Shown: positions 50,036-59,707, counted from the stretch's first letter. The stretch: 64,000 nt of DNA from Clostridiales bacterium (GCA_021202925.1 JAJQCD010000001.1:35476-99475), one strand, 5' to 3'. Notes: generated from the letters alone by a model not told the origin. Made by a program: numbers and translations.

Positions 50036-51399
50036 ATGTGATAAAAACCCTGTGGGATTTGTATCAGCTGAAAAAGAACGTGAAAAAAAGCAGGGACGAG
50101 ATAATGGAACTTCAAAACCGGAAGCTGCGCCGGATGCTTCGATATGCGTATCAACATTCCGCATATTACAGAAACACCTTTGAACAGGCCGGTATCCGGG
50201 AGGAAGATCTGGATACTCTTCCGTTGTCGAGCTTTCCCACGGTCAATAAGGAACTGCTCCTGTCCAGTTTTGATGAATTAGTCACAGTCCCTGATCTGAC
50301 ACAGGATGAGATACGGGCTTTTGATGAAAAGGAAGCGGTAGACAGGAAACCGTATCTTGGAAAATACCATGTAGTGCATTCTTCCGGGAGCACCGGAAAA
50401 CCGAGATATTTTATTTATGATGAAGCGGCATGGAACGATATGCTCTCCGGCATCATCCGGGCGGCTCTGTGGGACATGTCGATGGGAGAAATCGGTAAGC
50501 TGCTCCTGAAACGTCCGCGGATCGTCTATATCGCGGCGACAGACGGGCGCTACGGCGGTGCGATGGCAGTAGGGGACGGGATTGACGGCGTAGGAGCCAG
50601 ACAGATGTATCTGGATATTAACGATCATCTTCAGGAATGGGTGGAAAAGCTGAGAGAATTTGCTCCTGATATTGTCATCGGTTATCCATCCGCGATCAAG
50701 ATTCTGGGGGAACTGCTTTCCCGGGGACAGGTCGAGTTACAAATTATCCGGGTAATCTCCTGTGGAGAACCGCTGGACGGGTGCCTGAGAAATTATTTTG
50801 AAAAAGTCTTTCATGCTGACGTAATCAACATCTACGCCGCAAGCGAATCCCTGGCAGTCGGTGTGGAAACCCGCGCCTCAGACGGCATGGTTTTATTTGA
50901 TGACCTGAATGTCATTGAAACGGAAAATGGAAAAATGTATCTCACCAGTCTCTATAATTTTGCACAGCCGCTGATCCGATATGAAATCACGGATCAATTA
51001 CAGATCGTAGAAGCAAGCGGGCATGGGAAGTATCCTTTCCGGACGGCGACCGGGCTTGTCGGCAGGAACGAGGATATTCTCTGGTTCGATGACGGAAGCG
51101 GCCATGAGGAATTCCTGCATCCGCTGGCGATTGAAGGCTTCTGTATCGAGGGGCTGAAGGATTATCAGTTCCGTCAGATCGGGAAAGATGCTTTTGAGAT
51201 GAACGCGGAAATCGTTGCGCCGGCATATCAGGAACCGGTTCGCAGGGAAATGCTGCGGCAGATGAAAAAAATCCTGCAGGAAAAGCAGCTTGGTTATGTA
51301 CAGTTCCATGTGAATTTCGTAGATGAAATCAGGGTGGATCCGATAACCGGAAAAAAGCGGCTGATCATCAGTGATGATACGAAGGGAAAAAGTGCATGA
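50032..51399 (+). CDS. Phenylacetate-CoA ligase-like adenylating enzyme
   Basis: A 455-residue AMP-forming enzyme of the PaaK/coenzyme F390 synthetase type: LRRMLRYAYQHSAYYRNTFEQAG, the P-loop VHSSGSTGKPRYFIYD, VIGYPSAIKILGELL, INIYAASESLAVG, TSLYNFAQPLIRYEITD. It activates a carboxylic acid as acyl-adenylate and transfers it to a thiol or amine. It starts at GTG overlapping the previous stop. Association with an extracellular amidase and an ABC exporter suggests making and later trimming an exported acylated product. Confidence 0.85.
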   Translation: MNVIKTLWDLYQLKKNVKKSRDEIMELQNRKLRRMLRYAYQHSAYYRNTFEQAGIREEDLDTLPLSSFPTVNKELLLSSFDELVTVPDLTQDEIRAFDEKEAVDRKPYLGKYHVVHSSGSTGKPRYFIYDEAAWNDMLSGIIRAALWDMSMGEIGKLLLKRPRIVYIAATDGRYGGAMAVGDGIDGVGARQMYLDINDHLQEWVEKLREFAPDIVIGYPSAIKILGELLSRGQVELQIIRVISCGEPLDGCLRNYFEKVFHADVINIYAASESLAVGVETRASDGMVLFDDLNVIETENGKMYLTSLYNFAQPLIRYEITDQLQIVEASGHGKYPFRTATGLVGRNEDILWFDDGSGHEEFLHPLAIEGFCIEGLKDYQFRQIGKDAFEMNAEIVAPAYQEPVRREMLRQMKKILQEKQLGYVQFHVNFVDEIRVDPITGKKRLIISDDTKGKSA

Positions 51400-52202
51400 A
51401 AGAGATATTACTGAGCGGCAGGAAAATAAAAAAGATCTTCCGGCAGGGGGAAAAAGAGGTAAGAGTACTGGATGACGTATCGCTTGATATTTTCAAGGGA
51501 GAGTTTACTGTGATCATGGGAGCGTCGGGAGCGGGCAAATCAACGCTGCTGTATGCGTTCAGCGGCATGGACCGCATTTCCGGAGGCTCCGTTACCTATA
51601 AAGAAAAGGAAATCAGCGCCTGTTCCGAAAATGAGCTTGCCAATCTGCGGGCAAAGGAATTTGGCTTTGTTTTCCAGCAGACCCATCTGGTCAGCAATCT
51701 GACGCTGTTTGAAAATGTGGCGGTGGCCGGTTACGTGGCAAAGAAAGAGAAACCGAAGGCGGTCGCCAGAAAAGCGGAGAAACTGTTAGCGCAGATGCAG
51801 GTAAATAAGGCAAAGGACCGGCTTCCCGCGGAGGTTTCCGGCGGGGAAGCACAACGGGCCGCTATTGCCCGTGCCATGATTGCCGAACCGGGTATTATTT
51901 TTGCTGATGAGCCGACCGGCGCGCTCAATAAGAGCAACAGTGTGGAGGTCCTGAACCTTTTGTCAGAGCTTAACCGGGCAGGACAGACCATTTTAATGGT
52001 AACCCATGATGTGCAGGCGGCCATCCGTGGGTCGCGGATCCTGTATCTGGAAGATGGAAAGCTTCTGGATGAGATCTCATTGGATGCCTGGGAGCCGGGA
52101 AAGGTACGACAGGACCTGCCGTTGGCAGCTCCTTACGCATGCTATGGCAAGAAAAAGCGTGAGGAGAAAGTCTCGGCCTGGCTTTCCGCGCTGCGCTGGT
52201 AA
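51396..52202 (+). CDS. ABC transporter ATPase (MacB/LolD type)
   Basis: A 268-residue ATPase with Walker A GASGAGKST, the Q-loop FVFQQTHLVSNLT, signature VSGGEAQR, Walker B IIFADEPTGAL and the switch MVTHDVQA. The FADEPTGAL form is characteristic of ATPases paired with FtsX/MacB permeases. The ATG overlaps the previous stop by four bases. Its partner permease follows after 10 bases. Confidence 0.92.
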   Translation: MKEILLSGRKIKKIFRQGEKEVRVLDDVSLDIFKGEFTVIMGASGAGKSTLLYAFSGMDRISGGSVTYKEKEISACSENELANLRAKEFGFVFQQTHLVSNLTLFENVAVAGYVAKKEKPKAVARKAEKLLAQMQVNKAKDRLPAEVSGGEAQRAAIARAMIAEPGIIFADEPTGALNKSNSVEVLNLLSELNRAGQTILMVTHDVQAAIRGSRILYLEDGKLLDEISLDAWEPGKVRQDLPLAAPYACYGKKKREEKVSAWLSALRW

Positions 52203-52212
52203 GGAGGCGGGT

Positions 52213-54564
52213 ATGGAATATCGACTGCTTGTGAGAGCCGGCGTAAAAAAACAGAAAGGTGTTCTGATGGGGATTTTCCTGCTGCTCTTTCTGGTCTCGC
52301 TCAGCTTCGGATCGATTCTGACCGTCTGGAGAAATTCCGGGAATTATGTGCGTGAGGAAATCAGCCGCGCCGGTTATGGGACGATCACCGCGTGGGTATC
52401 GGGTCTGGATGATGCGTCACTGCTGATCGGCCAGATGGAGGAAATGGACGCGGTTGGGAGGACGGAGGTTCAGCAGCTGATCTTCTCCGATTATACCATT
52501 CTGGGAGAAGAATCAGACAGCGAGGGCCAGCTCATCTTGTGGGAGCGGGAGGCAGAGCGGTACCGCTTTTTTACAGACGATCTATCCGGATATCAGGCCG
52601 CGCCGGAGCAGATCGAGCCGGAAACCGTATATGTTTCCCCTTCTCTGGTGTCTCTGTTTGGTGTGGGGATTGGTGATACCGTAAGCTTTGCCATTGCCCG
52701 TAATGGAGGAACTGTGACGCTGACAGTTGCGGGTTTTTATGAGGACCCTTTTATGGGAAGTTCCATGATCGGGATGAAAGGCTTCCTGATTTCAGAAGAA
52801 GATTATGAAGACATGACTGTCCGGATCCAGGATGTCGGCATCAACGCCCTTGCCCGCAACGGAAGCATGATCCATATTTTTCAGTCGGATGAAAGCATGG
52901 AAACGGTCGCCGAACTGAATACCGCCCTGAATGAGCAGACGGATCTGTCCCGGTATACGGAATTTGTTCACAGTGCAGAGACCATCGCCGGTTTTATGCT
53001 GATCCTGCAGAATGCTTTTGCCGCCATGCTGGCAGCGTTCGTTCTGGTGCTTTTGGTCATTGTCCTGATTGTGTTGAGCTACAGTGTCAGCAGTACCGTG
53101 GAGACGGAGCGGAAAAATACAGGCATCCTGAAATCGGTCGGATTTTCAGAACACGCCCTGCAGCGTGTGCAGCTGATGCAGTACGGGACGGCCGTCCTTC
53201 CGGCACTGCTTCTGGGATTTCTGTTTGCCGCACCTGCCGCGCGTTTCCTGATGCGGATGACGCTGACCACCACGGGTATCCTGATCCCGACGAATCAGCC
53301 ATGGGGACTCAGCGTTCTTGCGTTTCTGCTCCTGCTGGCTTTTCTGTCAGCTTCTGTCTGGCAGAAGACAAAGCAGATCGGCAAAATTTCGCCCATGGAG
53401 GCAATCCGGGAAGGGGAAGCCTCTGAGGCGGCACAGGGAGGCCACTGGCCGGCGATCAAGGGAGGAAATCTTGCTTTCTCGATTGCGGTCAGACAGCTTT
53501 TTACCGGAAAGAAGAAATATGTGAGCGCCTGCATGGTGGCGCTGCTTCTGACTTTTTTTGCCTCGCTGATCGGGCGTATGGACAGTTGGCTCGGCCCGGA
53601 CGGGAAGGGAATGATGGATGCCTTTAACCCTGCGGATCATGACATCGGTGTCCAGATGTTCGGGATATCCACGGAGGAAGAAGCACTTGCGGTCATTAAC
53701 CAGTATACGGAGATAACCGATACCTACGATCTCGCCATGCCGGGAGTATCGGTGAATGGTATCGACTACACGGCCAATGTCATTACTGATCCTGAGCGTT
53801 TTCACATTCTGGAGGGCAGGGCCTGCACGGGGGATGACGAGATCGTCCTGACCGAGTTTGTGGCGACGGATCTGGGGGTTTCTATCGGGGATATGGTCAC
53901 TGTGACCGGCGGTCTGGGGCAGGCGGAATCTGTGGTTTCCGGTATCTATTCCTGCGCGAACGACATGGGCGATAACGTCGGGATGAGCCGGGAGGGTTAT
54001 TTGAAAATCGGGGCAGACAGTCCGCAGATATGGTGCCACCATTATTTCCTGGCGGATACTTCGCAGAAAGAGGCGGTGACAGAAGCCCTGACTGCTGCGT
54101 TCGGAGGAGATGTTCATGTCCATGAAAACACATGGTCCGGACTGAACGGAATGATTGCCGCGATGAGGCTTCTTGTGATTTTCATGTATGGGATCGTTGC
54201 CCTTTTTATTCTGATCGTGACGGTTATGACGGGTACCAGACTGCTTGGCTTTGAGCAGCGGGATATCGGGATATATAAGTCCCTGGGATTTTCAAATCGG
54301 TTGCTGCGTCTTTCCTTTGCCATCCGGTTTGCCCTTACGGCAGTGATTGGCTCAGTAACAGGAAGCGTTCTCGCGGCAGTTCTGACAGATCCCCTGGTTT
54401 CTGCTGTTATGAAGCTGGCGGGTATCAGTAATTTTGCATCATCACCGTCGATTGTGCAGATTTTGATACCAGGGCTGGTTGTCACACTGCTGTTTTTCTT
54501 ATTTGCCTATGCTGCCGCCGGAAAAATAAAGAAGACAGACCTGACTGTTCTGATATCTGAGTAA
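52213..54564 (+). CDS. FtsX/MacB-type ABC permease
   Basis: A 783-residue permease starting at ATG 52213 behind AAGGAGG. One TM helix (about 17-38, GIFLLLFLVSLSFGSIL), a long extracellular domain, three TM helices (about 260-385), a second TM-flanked extracellular domain (about 440-640), and a final three-helix FtsX block ending in TDLTVLISE. The duplicated FtsX layout fits exporters of peptides or lipids from the outer leaflet. It is the last gene of the Ntn-hydrolase operon. Confidence 0.9.
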   Translation: MEYRLLVRAGVKKQKGVLMGIFLLLFLVSLSFGSILTVWRNSGNYVREEISRAGYGTITAWVSGLDDASLLIGQMEEMDAVGRTEVQQLIFSDYTILGEESDSEGQLILWEREAERYRFFTDDLSGYQAAPEQIEPETVYVSPSLVSLFGVGIGDTVSFAIARNGGTVTLTVAGFYEDPFMGSSMIGMKGFLISEEDYEDMTVRIQDVGINALARNGSMIHIFQSDESMETVAELNTALNEQTDLSRYTEFVHSAETIAGFMLILQNAFAAMLAAFVLVLLVIVLIVLSYSVSSTVETERKNTGILKSVGFSEHALQRVQLMQYGTAVLPALLLGFLFAAPAARFLMRMTLTTTGILIPTNQPWGLSVLAFLLLLAFLSASVWQKTKQIGKISPMEAIREGEASEAAQGGHWPAIKGGNLAFSIAVRQLFTGKKKYVSACMVALLLTFFASLIGRMDSWLGPDGKGMMDAFNPADHDIGVQMFGISTEEEALAVINQYTEITDTYDLAMPGVSVNGIDYTANVITDPERFHILEGRACTGDDEIVLTEFVATDLGVSIGDMVTVTGGLGQAESVVSGIYSCANDMGDNVGMSREGYLKIGADSPQIWCHHYFLADTSQKEAVTEALTAAFGGDVHVHENTWSGLNGMIAAMRLLVIFMYGIVALFILIVTVMTGTRLLGFEQRDIGIYKSLGFSNRLLRLSFAIRFALTAVIGSVTGSVLAAVLTDPLVSAVMKLAGISNFASSPSIVQILIPGLVVTLLFFLFAYAAAGKIKKTDLTVLISE

Positions 54565-54638
54565 TAGTGGTAATAGGTAATAGTAGGTAATAGTGTAAAA
54601 TAAATATATGCTTTAAAAGCAGAGCAGAATATTCGATA

Positions 54639-54674
54639 TAAGTATTTGCTATATGCAAATCCGGGAACTATAAT
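54639..54674 (+). promoter_or_regulatory. LysR-linked promoter element, copy 2
   Basis: TAAGTATTTG (54639-54648), 20 bases, TATAAT (54669-54674), with TTGCTA as the -35. It precedes the cyclophilin-like lipoprotein operon. Confidence 0.8.
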
Positions 54675-54698
54675 AATAACAGAAAAAGCCAATAACAA

Positions 54699-54774
54699 TG
54701 TAAAAGCTCTCTGATATTCAGTCTCTTAGGCACGCAAGTGCGCCACGAGTCTGGCGATCGAGAATGCTTTTACA
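54699..54774 (+). promoter_or_regulatory. Structured 5' leader
   Basis: TGTAAAAGC (54699-54707) pairs perfectly with GCTTTTACA (54766-54774), enclosing a GCAC-GCAA-GTGC hairpin with a GNRA-type loop. It lies in the transcribed leader between promoter copy 2 and the ATG at 54805 and has no T-run after it. It may affect translation or mRNA stability. Confidence 0.5.
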
Positions 54775-54804
54775 ATAAATGACAGAAAGGTATGGCAGAA
54801 ACCT

Positions 54805-55401
54805 ATGAAAAAAAAGATAAGATTTTGCATGATGAACATTCTGGTGATTGCACTTCTGGCCTCTCTGGTCGGCTGCGGCAGCGAAAGCAGTTCATCACAG
54901 AACACGGCAGATGACACGGAACAGGCACAGGATACAGAAAGCAGTCAGCAGAATCGGGATGCAGAAGAAACGGAAGAAAACTCTTCCGCTGTCACGGAAT
55001 TGTATGTGCAGTTCGGCGCAGACGGGGAAACCTTTGTCCTTCACCTCGATGACAACGATACTGCGGCGGCGATTGCAAATTATGTCGGTACGACTACCTG
55101 GCAGCTTCCTATTTATCATTATGATGATTTTGAAGACTGGGAAGTCATGCAGTATTATGATATTCCCAGCAGATATGAGATACCGGACAATGCAGAAAGC
55201 ATTACTTCCGAGCAGGGAGGAACCGTGTATTATTCCGACCCGAACAGGCTGGTCCTCTTTTATCAGGATGCCGAAGTTTCCGGAGATTATACACTTGTGG
55301 GAACCTTTGACTACACAGAAGAATTTGTGACTGCGGTGGAGGAAAACCCGGTGCTGGAAGGCTGGGGGAATAAAATCATTATTGTCAGTGCCAATGAGTA
55401 A
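54805..55401 (+). CDS. Cyclophilin-like lipoprotein 1
   Basis: A 198-residue lipoprotein (ILVIALLASLVGC lipobox) with a long acidic Ser/Gln/Glu spacer and a C-terminal cyclophilin-like (Cyclophil_like) domain: LYVQFGADGETFVLHLDDNDTAAAIANYV, QYYDIPSRYEIPDN, GGTVYYSDPNRLVLFYQ, YTLVGTFDY. It is one of three paralogues here. The domain family is often next to flavodoxins and aldo/keto reductases. It is anchored outside the cell; prolyl isomerase activity is not shown. Confidence 0.78.
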   Translation: MKKKIRFCMMNILVIALLASLVGCGSESSSSQNTADDTEQAQDTESSQQNRDAEETEENSSAVTELYVQFGADGETFVLHLDDNDTAAAIANYVGTTTWQLPIYHYDDFEDWEVMQYYDIPSRYEIPDNAESITSEQGGTVYYSDPNRLVLFYQDAEVSGDYTLVGTFDYTEEFVTAVEENPVLEGWGNKIIIVSANE

Positions 55402-55454
55402 AATTTACTTATGTAAGGGGATATGAGGAGGCAGGGAAAAGAGGAATGGCTGTT

Positions 55455-55688
55455 ATGGAATACAGTGAAGAAGAAATGATTCAGAATATGAAAGATGCCG
55501 GCTGTGACGATGCCTGCATTCAGGAGTTCCTTGAGGAATACCGGCAGGGTGCTCAGAAGAAATGCGACAGGGTTTTAAGCCGTCACCGCCGGGAACTATT
55601 GGATCAGCTGCACCAGGAGCAGAAAAAAATCGACTGTCTGGATTATCTTAGTTATCAGATACAGCGAAACAGGAAAGGAAATGGATGA
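55455..55688 (+). CDS. Small helical protein with paired Cys, family 1
   Basis: A 77-residue protein, MEYSEEEMIQNMKDAGCDDACIQEFLEEYRQG, then RRELLDQLHQEQKKIDCLDYLSYQIQ. The second half resembles the small protein at 62643 (LMDELHCKQQVVDQVDYMIYEL). The ATG at 55455 is nine bases after GAGGA; an in-frame ATG at 55446 is less well placed. It has three to four Cys residues. The function is unknown; the second helix resembles the dimerization helix of MerR proteins, without a DNA-binding part. Confidence 0.7.
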   Translation: MEYSEEEMIQNMKDAGCDDACIQEFLEEYRQGAQKKCDRVLSRHRRELLDQLHQEQKKIDCLDYLSYQIQRNRKGNG

Positions 55689-56572
55689 TGAAGAGCACAC
55701 AGAAGAACAGTAAGGAAATCAGGAACCAGTATCTGACAGGTGAACGGGCTCTTTTTCAGGGACATGATCTGCAGATCATTGATACGATCTTTGCAGACGG
55801 AGAATCCCCACTTAAAGAGAGCCATGATATCGAATTGCTTGGATGTATGTTTAAGTGGAAGTATCCGCTCTGGTATGCACAGAATATTACAGTAACAAAA
55901 AGCACCTGGTTTGAAATGGGACGCGCGGGTGTCTGGTATACCGACCATATCAGCGTAACAGATTCTGCGATTGAAGCGCCGAAGAACTTCCGCCGCTGCC
56001 GCGATGTGGCTTTGTGTCATATATCCTTCCCGAATGCTGCAGAGACTCTCTGGAGCTGCGACGGGGTAAAGATGGACCGGGTGACAGCAAAGGGGGATTA
56101 TTTCGCCATGAACAGCCAGAATATGGAAATTACCGGACTGACTTTATATGGCAATTATTCTTTCGATGGAGCAAAAAATGTAGTAATCCGCAACTCTCAC
56201 CTGCTCTCCAAAGATGCTTTCTGGAACAGTGAAAATATAACGGTATATGATTCCTTTATTTCCGGAGAATACCTGGGCTGGAACGCAAAAAACCTGACCC
56301 TTGTAAACTGCACCATTGAAAGCCTGCAGGGAATGTGCTACATCGATAACCTTGTCATGAAAAACTGCAAACTGTTAAATACAACACTCGCTTTCGAGTA
56401 TTCCACCGTAGATGCACAGATTGACAGTTCGATCGACAGTGTGATGAATCCGACAGGCGGGGTGATCCGGGCAGAGTCCATCGGAGAACTGATTATGGAT
56501 CGGGATAAAATCGACCCCGCAAAAACAACGATCATCTGTACTGAGAACACGAAAAGAGTGGAATGTGCATAA
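55685..56572 (+). CDS. DUF3737 beta-helix protein
   Basis: A 295-residue protein with many short repeats typical of DUF3737, a right-handed beta-helix family: LTGERALFQGHDLQIIDTIFADGESPLKESHDIELLGCMFKWKYPLWYAQNITV, then units like NSENITVYDSFISGEYLGWNAKNLTLVNCTIES. No signal peptide is seen, so it is cytoplasmic. It overlaps the preceding small gene by four bases. The family commonly sits in redox/LysR clusters of gut Clostridia; its activity is unknown. Confidence 0.85.
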   Translation: MMKSTQKNSKEIRNQYLTGERALFQGHDLQIIDTIFADGESPLKESHDIELLGCMFKWKYPLWYAQNITVTKSTWFEMGRAGVWYTDHISVTDSAIEAPKNFRRCRDVALCHISFPNAAETLWSCDGVKMDRVTAKGDYFAMNSQNMEITGLTLYGNYSFDGAKNVVIRNSHLLSKDAFWNSENITVYDSFISGEYLGWNAKNLTLVNCTIESLQGMCYIDNLVMKNCKLLNTTLAFEYSTVDAQIDSSIDSVMNPTGGVIRAESIGELIMDRDKIDPAKTTIICTENTKRVECA

Positions 56573-56710
56573 AGGGATTTATCGCGCGGGGTAAAAATAT
56601 TCGGTTTTGCTTTTCCTGTTGAAAATACAAATCTGACAACGATTTTAAGATTGTATTTGGACTTATGATTTTTCGTTGGAGTTTATGATAACATGGAAGG
56701 AGAATGAAAA

Positions 56711-57307
56711 ATGAGGGAAAAAATGTTATCCGTTATGTTTATCGTTGCCATGGTATTTGTTCTGGCTGCCTGTGGAAGTGCGCAGGCAGCGGAAGAAACT
56801 TCTGCCATGTCTTTGACAGAAACGGACAATATGGAAATAGCAACAGAGGAAATGGAAGAAAACGGAACGGAAAGTGATACGGATCATTCCGAAGGAAATG
56901 AAGAAGCACTCATACCGGAATCTGAAACAGATGATTTAACACAAGAGGAAGACGCCATGAAGATGAATGTTCAGGTTGGAAACAGTACGTTTACCGCGAC
57001 ACTGGAAAGCAATGAAGCTGTAAATGCACTGATCGAGATGATGGAAAGCGGTTCAATTACGATCCGCATGAGTGATTATGCCGGATTTGAGAAAGTGGGG
57101 GCTTTGGGAACAAGCCTGCCGGCGAGCGACAGCCAGACGACAACACAGGCGGGTGATATTGTTCTATATAGCAGTAATCAGATCGTCATTTTTTATGGCT
57201 CCAATTCCTGGGCATATACCCGTCTGGGACATATCGACGATCTGACCGTCTGGGAAGATGCGCTGGGAAGCGGCAATGTAGAAGTGACATTTTCACTGTT
57301 CCGATAA
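56711..57307 (+). CDS. Cyclophilin-like lipoprotein 2
   Basis: A 198-residue lipoprotein (MFIVAMVFVLAAC lipobox) with an acidic spacer (about 25-85) and a cyclophilin-like domain: MKMNVQVGNSTFTATLESNEAVNALIEMM, IRMSDYAGFEKVGALGTSLP, GDIVLYSSNQIVIFYGSNSWAYTRLGHI. It is closer to paralogue 3 (63329) than to 1. GGAAGGAG lies nearby. It leads a unit with the MalY-type lyase 14 bases downstream. Confidence 0.82.
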   Translation: MREKMLSVMFIVAMVFVLAACGSAQAAEETSAMSLTETDNMEIATEEMEENGTESDTDHSEGNEEALIPESETDDLTQEEDAMKMNVQVGNSTFTATLESNEAVNALIEMMESGSITIRMSDYAGFEKVGALGTSLPASDSQTTTQAGDIVLYSSNQIVIFYGSNSWAYTRLGHIDDLTVWEDALGSGNVEVTFSLFR

Positions 57308-57321
57308 ACGGAGGCAGACAG

Positions 57322-58497
57322 ATGATATATGATTTTGACAGGCCGGTCAACAGAAGGAATACGTATTCGCTGAAATGGGATGTAGGAGAAAACGAGCTTC
57401 CCATGTGGGTGGCGGATATGGATTTTGAAACTGCGCCTGAAATTAAAGAAGCAATTCTGGAAAGAGCGGCGCATGGCGTGTTCGGTTATACGGATGTACC
57501 GGATGCGTGGTATGAAGCGTATATCCATTGGTGGAAAGAGCGGCATGATTTTGCGATTCAAAGAGAATGGCTGCTGTTCTGCACGGGAGTTGTCCCTGCC
57601 ATTTCCAGTATCGTGCGGAAGCTTACGACTCCCGCTGAAAAAGTGCTGATTCAGACGCCTGTGTATAACATTTTTTTCAATTCTATTGTAAATAACGGAC
57701 GACAGGTGCTGGAAAGTCCGCTGAAACAGGATGACATGGAATACCAGATTGATTTTACGGACTTAGAACAGAAACTGGCAGATCCGCAGACGACGCTGAT
57801 GATCCTTTGTAATCCGCATAATCCGATCGGAAAAATCTGGGATCAGGCAACTCTTGCCCATATCGGACATTTGTGCCGGAAGTATCATGTGATCGTTGTT
57901 TCTGATGAGATCCACTGCGATCTGACGGCTCCTGGGTGCAGCTATGTTCCTTTTGCTTCGGTTTCTGAGGAGTGTCGGGAAAACAGCATTACCTGCATCG
58001 CGCCGACGAAAACCTTTAACCTTGCGGGATTACAGACGGCTGCCGTGATGATACCGAATGAGCTGCTGCGCCACAAAGTCTGGCGCGGATTGAATACAGA
58101 TGAGGTAGCGGAGCCGAATGTATTTGCCGTAGATGCAGCCATCGCTGCCTATGAGCATGGGGGAGAATGGCTGGATACTCTCCGCTGCTATATTCATGAA
58201 AATAAAGAAACGGCATCTCAGTATATTGAGGCAAATATCCCGCAGGCCCGGATGATTTCGTCGAAGGCTACTTATCTGCTGTGGCTGGATATCAGAAACA
58301 TGACCTCTTTCAGTACGGAAGCTGCCGGATTTATCCGAGAGAAAACAGGGCTTTATTTATCTGAGGGCAGTCAGTATGGTAAGGCTGGAGATGGCTTTTT
58401 GCGCATGAACGTAGCTTGCCCCAGAAGTACTCTGATGGATGGCTTAACCAGGTTGAAGGATGGCCTTGCTGCCTGCGAAAAACATAAGGTATTATAG
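57322..58497 (+). CDS. MalY/PatB-type PLP aminotransferase-fold lyase
   Basis: A 391-residue fold-type I PLP enzyme: MIYDFDRPVNRRNTYSLKWDV, LPMWVADMDFETAPEI (the MalY/PatB signature WVADMDF), NPHNPIGKIW, VVSDEIHCDL and the PLP Lys in APTKTFNLAGLQ. These enzymes split cystathionine or other beta-C-S bonds, releasing a thiol, pyruvate and ammonia; some also act as regulators. It is flanked by a lipoprotein and an Fe-S aldo/keto reductase in the same orientation. Confidence 0.9.
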   Translation: MIYDFDRPVNRRNTYSLKWDVGENELPMWVADMDFETAPEIKEAILERAAHGVFGYTDVPDAWYEAYIHWWKERHDFAIQREWLLFCTGVVPAISSIVRKLTTPAEKVLIQTPVYNIFFNSIVNNGRQVLESPLKQDDMEYQIDFTDLEQKLADPQTTLMILCNPHNPIGKIWDQATLAHIGHLCRKYHVIVVSDEIHCDLTAPGCSYVPFASVSEECRENSITCIAPTKTFNLAGLQTAAVMIPNELLRHKVWRGLNTDEVAEPNVFAVDAAIAAYEHGGEWLDTLRCYIHENKETASQYIEANIPQARMISSKATYLLWLDIRNMTSFSTEAAGFIREKTGLYLSEGSQYGKAGDGFLRMNVACPRSTLMDGLTRLKDGLAACEKHKVL

Positions 58498-58522
58498 ACT
58501 ACTGCTGTAGAAGGAGAACTAT

Positions 58523-59617
58523 ATGGAATATCGTACTTTGCCCCGCGGGCGCGAAAAAATCAGCGTGATCGGAATGGGGTCTTCCGTGATTGGTGAGCGC
58601 CCGGAGGAAGAAATCATTGCTACTGTCCGCTCCGCTATGGATAACGGCATCAATTATTTTGATATGGCAGGCGGCCATGCAGCAATCTTTGATGCTTACG
58701 GCAAAGCTCTGGAAGGAAGACGGGATCAGGTCTATCTGCAGATTCATTTTGGTGCAGACTACACATCCGGAGAATATGGATGGACAACTGATCTTAAGAA
58801 AATCAGGAATTCTGTCCAGTGGCAGCTGGAAAAACTGCGGACGAATTACATTGACTTTGGCTTTATCCATTGTATGGATGAAGAAAAGGATTTAAACACG
58901 TATATCAAAAATGGTGTTCTGGATTACATTCTGGATTTGAAAAAGAGGGGGATCATCCATCATATTGGTCTGTCCTCCCACACCCCGGCCGTTGTTCACA
59001 GGGTTTTGGATATGGGGATTCTGGATGTCGTCATGTTCAGCATCAATCCGCTGTATGACTATGGACAGGGCGATTATGCCATCGGCAGCAGCAACGAACG
59101 CTATGAATTGTATCGCCGCTGTGAAAAAGAGGGTGTCGGCATTGTTGTCATGAAGCCTTTCTGCGGCGGCCAGTTGCTGGAAGCAGAAAAATCCGCTTTC
59201 GGCGTGGCACTGGGGAAACACCAGTGTATTCAATATGCCCTGGATAAGCCGGGGGTACTCACCGTTGTTCCGGGATACGGCAACAAGGCCGAGCTGATGG
59301 AGGTCCTGGATTATTTCAACGCATCAGATGAGCAGAAAGACTATTCTGTCATTGCCGGATATACACCAAAAGAATCCGAAGGGGTTTGTGTTTACTGCAA
59401 GCACTGTCACCCATGCCCGGCAGGACTTGATATCGCGCTGATCAATAAGTATTACGATCTGGCTATGTTGGGAGACAATCTGGCACGGGAACACTATCTG
59501 ACACTGGATAAAACAGCCGGAGACTGTATCAGCTGCGGTCACTGCGACAGTCGGTGTCCGTTCCATGTCCGGCAAAATGAGCGGATGCAACGGATCCGGG
59601 GTGAATTTGGAAAATAA
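58523..59617 (+). CDS. Aldo/keto reductase with C-terminal 2x[4Fe-4S] ferredoxin domain
   Basis: A 364-residue protein. The AKR barrel (1-290) shows SVIGMGSSVIGERP, NGINYFDMAGGH, IDFGFIHCMD and IVVMKPFCGG; the usual catalytic Tyr region is altered (MAGGHA). The C-terminus has CVYCKHCHPCPAGLD and CISCGHCDSRCPFHV, two four-Cys clusters. The family probably uses ferredoxin-type electrons on an unknown substrate. GAAGGAG precedes the ATG. A terminator follows. Confidence 0.88.
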   Translation: MEYRTLPRGREKISVIGMGSSVIGERPEEEIIATVRSAMDNGINYFDMAGGHAAIFDAYGKALEGRRDQVYLQIHFGADYTSGEYGWTTDLKKIRNSVQWQLEKLRTNYIDFGFIHCMDEEKDLNTYIKNGVLDYILDLKKRGIIHHIGLSSHTPAVVHRVLDMGILDVVMFSINPLYDYGQGDYAIGSSNERYELYRRCEKEGVGIVVMKPFCGGQLLEAEKSAFGVALGKHQCIQYALDKPGVLTVVPGYGNKAELMEVLDYFNASDEQKDYSVIAGYTPKESEGVCVYCKHCHPCPAGLDIALINKYYDLAMLGDNLAREHYLTLDKTAGDCISCGHCDSRCPFHVRQNERMQRIRGEFGK

Positions 59618-59663
59618 ACCACGTGGAGAGCGATATAAGTGGCGGAAAATAATTGAAAATTGA

Positions 59664-59707
59664 CGCAACCAACTTTCGAAAATAAAGGTGGTTGCGCCAT
59701 ATTTTTA
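59664..59707. terminator. Terminator between convergent reductase genes
   Basis: CGCAACCA (59664-59671) pairs with TGGTTGCG (59689-59696), with inner CTTT/AAAG, followed by ATTTTTATTTT on the plus strand. Confidence 0.75.
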
